Source: Jiella mangrovi (GTDB lineage Bacteria > Pseudomonadota > Alphaproteobacteria > Rhizobiales > Rhizobiaceae). From it: a stretch of 64,000 nt of DNA. The translations under genes were made by a program, and so were the position numbers. Where the stretch lies: positions 124,001-188,000 of the forward strand of contig NZ_JAGJCF010000009.1 of the NCBI RefSeq assembly GCF_017815135.1, written 5' to 3'. The notes beneath the pieces were generated by a model. It worked only from the letters and a program-made list of their open reading frames with translations, searched no databases and had not been told where the DNA came from. Positions 63,183 through 64,000 of the stretch are shown here, in pieces; within the stretch, counting starts at the first letter, position 1, and the number at the start of each line of letters is the position of its first letter.

Positions 63183-63975
63183 GTTCCGCCCCCAGTGGCT
63201 GGTCGTCGGCTCGGGACGCTGGGGCGGAATCGTCGCGCAGGCGCTGGAGCGCTGCGATCGTACGGTACTGACACGCGGCGGCTTTCGCGTTTTGCCCGGC
63301 GAGGCTTGGGATGCATACCAGGCGCGATGCGCCGAACGCATCCGCGAGACGGGCGCGGAGATGGTTTGGATCGCGACGCCTCCCGGCGAGCATGTGGTGC
63401 CGCTTCTGGAGGCGGCGCTTGCCGCCGGATGTAATGCCGTCGTCGAGAAACCATGGTTGACTGATAGTTCGACTTCAAGCAGAATTTCGAAAGAGTTCGC
63501 TTCTTGCGCGAAAGTTGCGGCGGTGCACCATCAGTATCTCTATCTCGATGACATCGAAGCGCTTCGCGAACGCTGGCAGCGTCGCGATGACGCGCTTTTC
63601 GCAGGTGCGTTTCTGACGACGAAGCCCGGTCGCCCGGATCTTCCCGCAGACGCCAATCTTGGGAGCCATCTCTTGTCGATGCGTCGCTACATCGCGCCAA
63701 GCAGCCAGATCGCAAAATTCGACGTCGGTTACGGACAGGCCGTGGACTTGCGCAAAGTCTGCTTCCGGTCCAAAGGGCAATCCGACGGTCTCGATTTTAC
63801 CGTCAACAGTCAGCCCATCGTCGAGCGCTTCATCGCGGATTTCGAAAGATCTTCGGAGAGAGGCACCGAGCCCCCAGCGAACCTTGGTCACGCCGCCGCC
63901 GTTTTTGACGACCTTCTTGCGGTGAGGGCCGGCAAACTGCTCGCCCTTCCCACTCAGAATGCCAACGTGAATTAA
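63175..63975 (+). CDS. Gfo/Idh/MocA-family oxidoreductase
   Basis: 266 residues, shorter than the usual 330-350. Rossmann start WLVVGSGRWGGIVAQALE, WIATPPGEHVVPLLEAALAA and the hallmark NAVVEKPWLTDS give an intact NAD(P)-binding domain with EKP. The C-terminal substrate domain is abbreviated; ADANLGSHLLSMRRYIAP stands where the catalytic His-containing helix is usually found. Likely acts on a sugar nucleotide with the coupled flavoprotein. It ends 11 bp before another ATG. Confidence 0.78.
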   Translation: MGRFRPQWLVVGSGRWGGIVAQALERCDRTVLTRGGFRVLPGEAWDAYQARCAERIRETGAEMVWIATPPGEHVVPLLEAALAAGCNAVVEKPWLTDSSTSSRISKEFASCAKVAAVHHQYLYLDDIEALRERWQRRDDALFAGAFLTTKPGRPDLPADANLGSHLLSMRRYIAPSSQIAKFDVGYGQAVDLRKVCFRSKGQSDGLDFTVNSQPIVERFIADFERSSERGTEPPANLGHAAAVFDDLLAVRAGKLLALPTQNANVN

Positions 63976-63986
63976 GGAGGGGCCAT

Positions 63987-64000
63987 ATGAAAACCCCCGC
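63987..64000 (+). CDS. Start of a further gene (truncated by window end)
   Basis: ATG at 63987 preceded by AAGGAGG at seven to eight bases, with MKTP as the first residues. Only four codons are visible, so no function can be given; by position it belongs to the oxidoreductase operon. Confidence 0.55.

Overview
The window looks like a high-GC alphaproteobacterial chromosome, most likely from the order Hyphomicrobiales (Rhizobiales). Three things point there: the flagellar block fliF ... motB-motC-fliK(motD)-ftcR/rem-flgE-flgK-flgL-flaF-flbT-flgD-fliQ-flhA-fliR has the rhizobial/Brucella order; a full-length CtrA-type box (TTAA-N7-TTAAC) heads the block; and dxs-xseB-deacetylase and an RNA upstream of the 5-FCL gene are also in rhizobial arrangements. 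A family such as Aurantimonadaceae is possible, but the sequence alone does not settle this.

Layout. 1-10.4 kb holds housekeeping genes: a partial TerC protein, a YmdB-type phosphoesterase, a CAP lipoprotein, 5-formyltetrahydrofolate cyclo-ligase with a probable 6S RNA upstream, msrB, a GGDEF diguanylate cyclase, a gamma-glutamylcyclotransferase-like protein, dxs, xseB, a histone-deacetylase-family hydrolase and aroC. 10.7-16 kb holds a small secreted protein, a nitrate/taurine-type ABC transporter of unknown substrate and the biotin importer bioY-bioM-bioN. 16.6-24.1 kb is mixed: GNAT, MFS, DUF305, rlmN, a K+-channel-like protein with a zinc ribbon, a selenoprotein-W-like protein, an unrecognised two-gene unit (22.0-22.9 kb) and a YfdX protein.

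24.5-45.2 kb is the flagellar region: MS ring (fliF), a FliH-like protein, stator parts motB/motC, a very long hook-length ruler (fliK/motD), the regulator ftcR, hook and junction proteins (flgE, flgK, flgL), flagellin regulators (flaF, flbT), the hook cap (flgD), export gate parts (fliQ, flhA, fliR), and four small distal genes that look like FliJ, FlgJ rod-binding, FlgN and FliL counterparts. Several joints overlap by 1-4 bases, indicating translational coupling. Internal terminator-like hairpins after fliK, ftcR and fliQ divide the block into sub-operons. A PilZ protein follows on the opposite strand and may link motility to cyclic di-GMP.

45.8-64 kb is accessory: a glycosyltransferase, a DctPQM TRAP transporter, and a catabolic locus in which a nucleoside hydrolase diverges from an operon of a 2-oxoglutarate/Fe(II)-type oxygenase, a polyamine-type ABC transporter and a GntR/FCD regulator. 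A perfect 16-bp palindrome lies in the divergent promoter region and is the best candidate operator. The right end carries a sulfotransferase, a GSCFA-TPR protein, an FAD-dependent oxidoreductase, a Gfo/Idh/MocA oxidoreductase and the first codons of a further gene, which together suggest surface-glycan synthesis or decoration. I saw no tRNA, rRNA, CRISPR array, transposase or phage gene.
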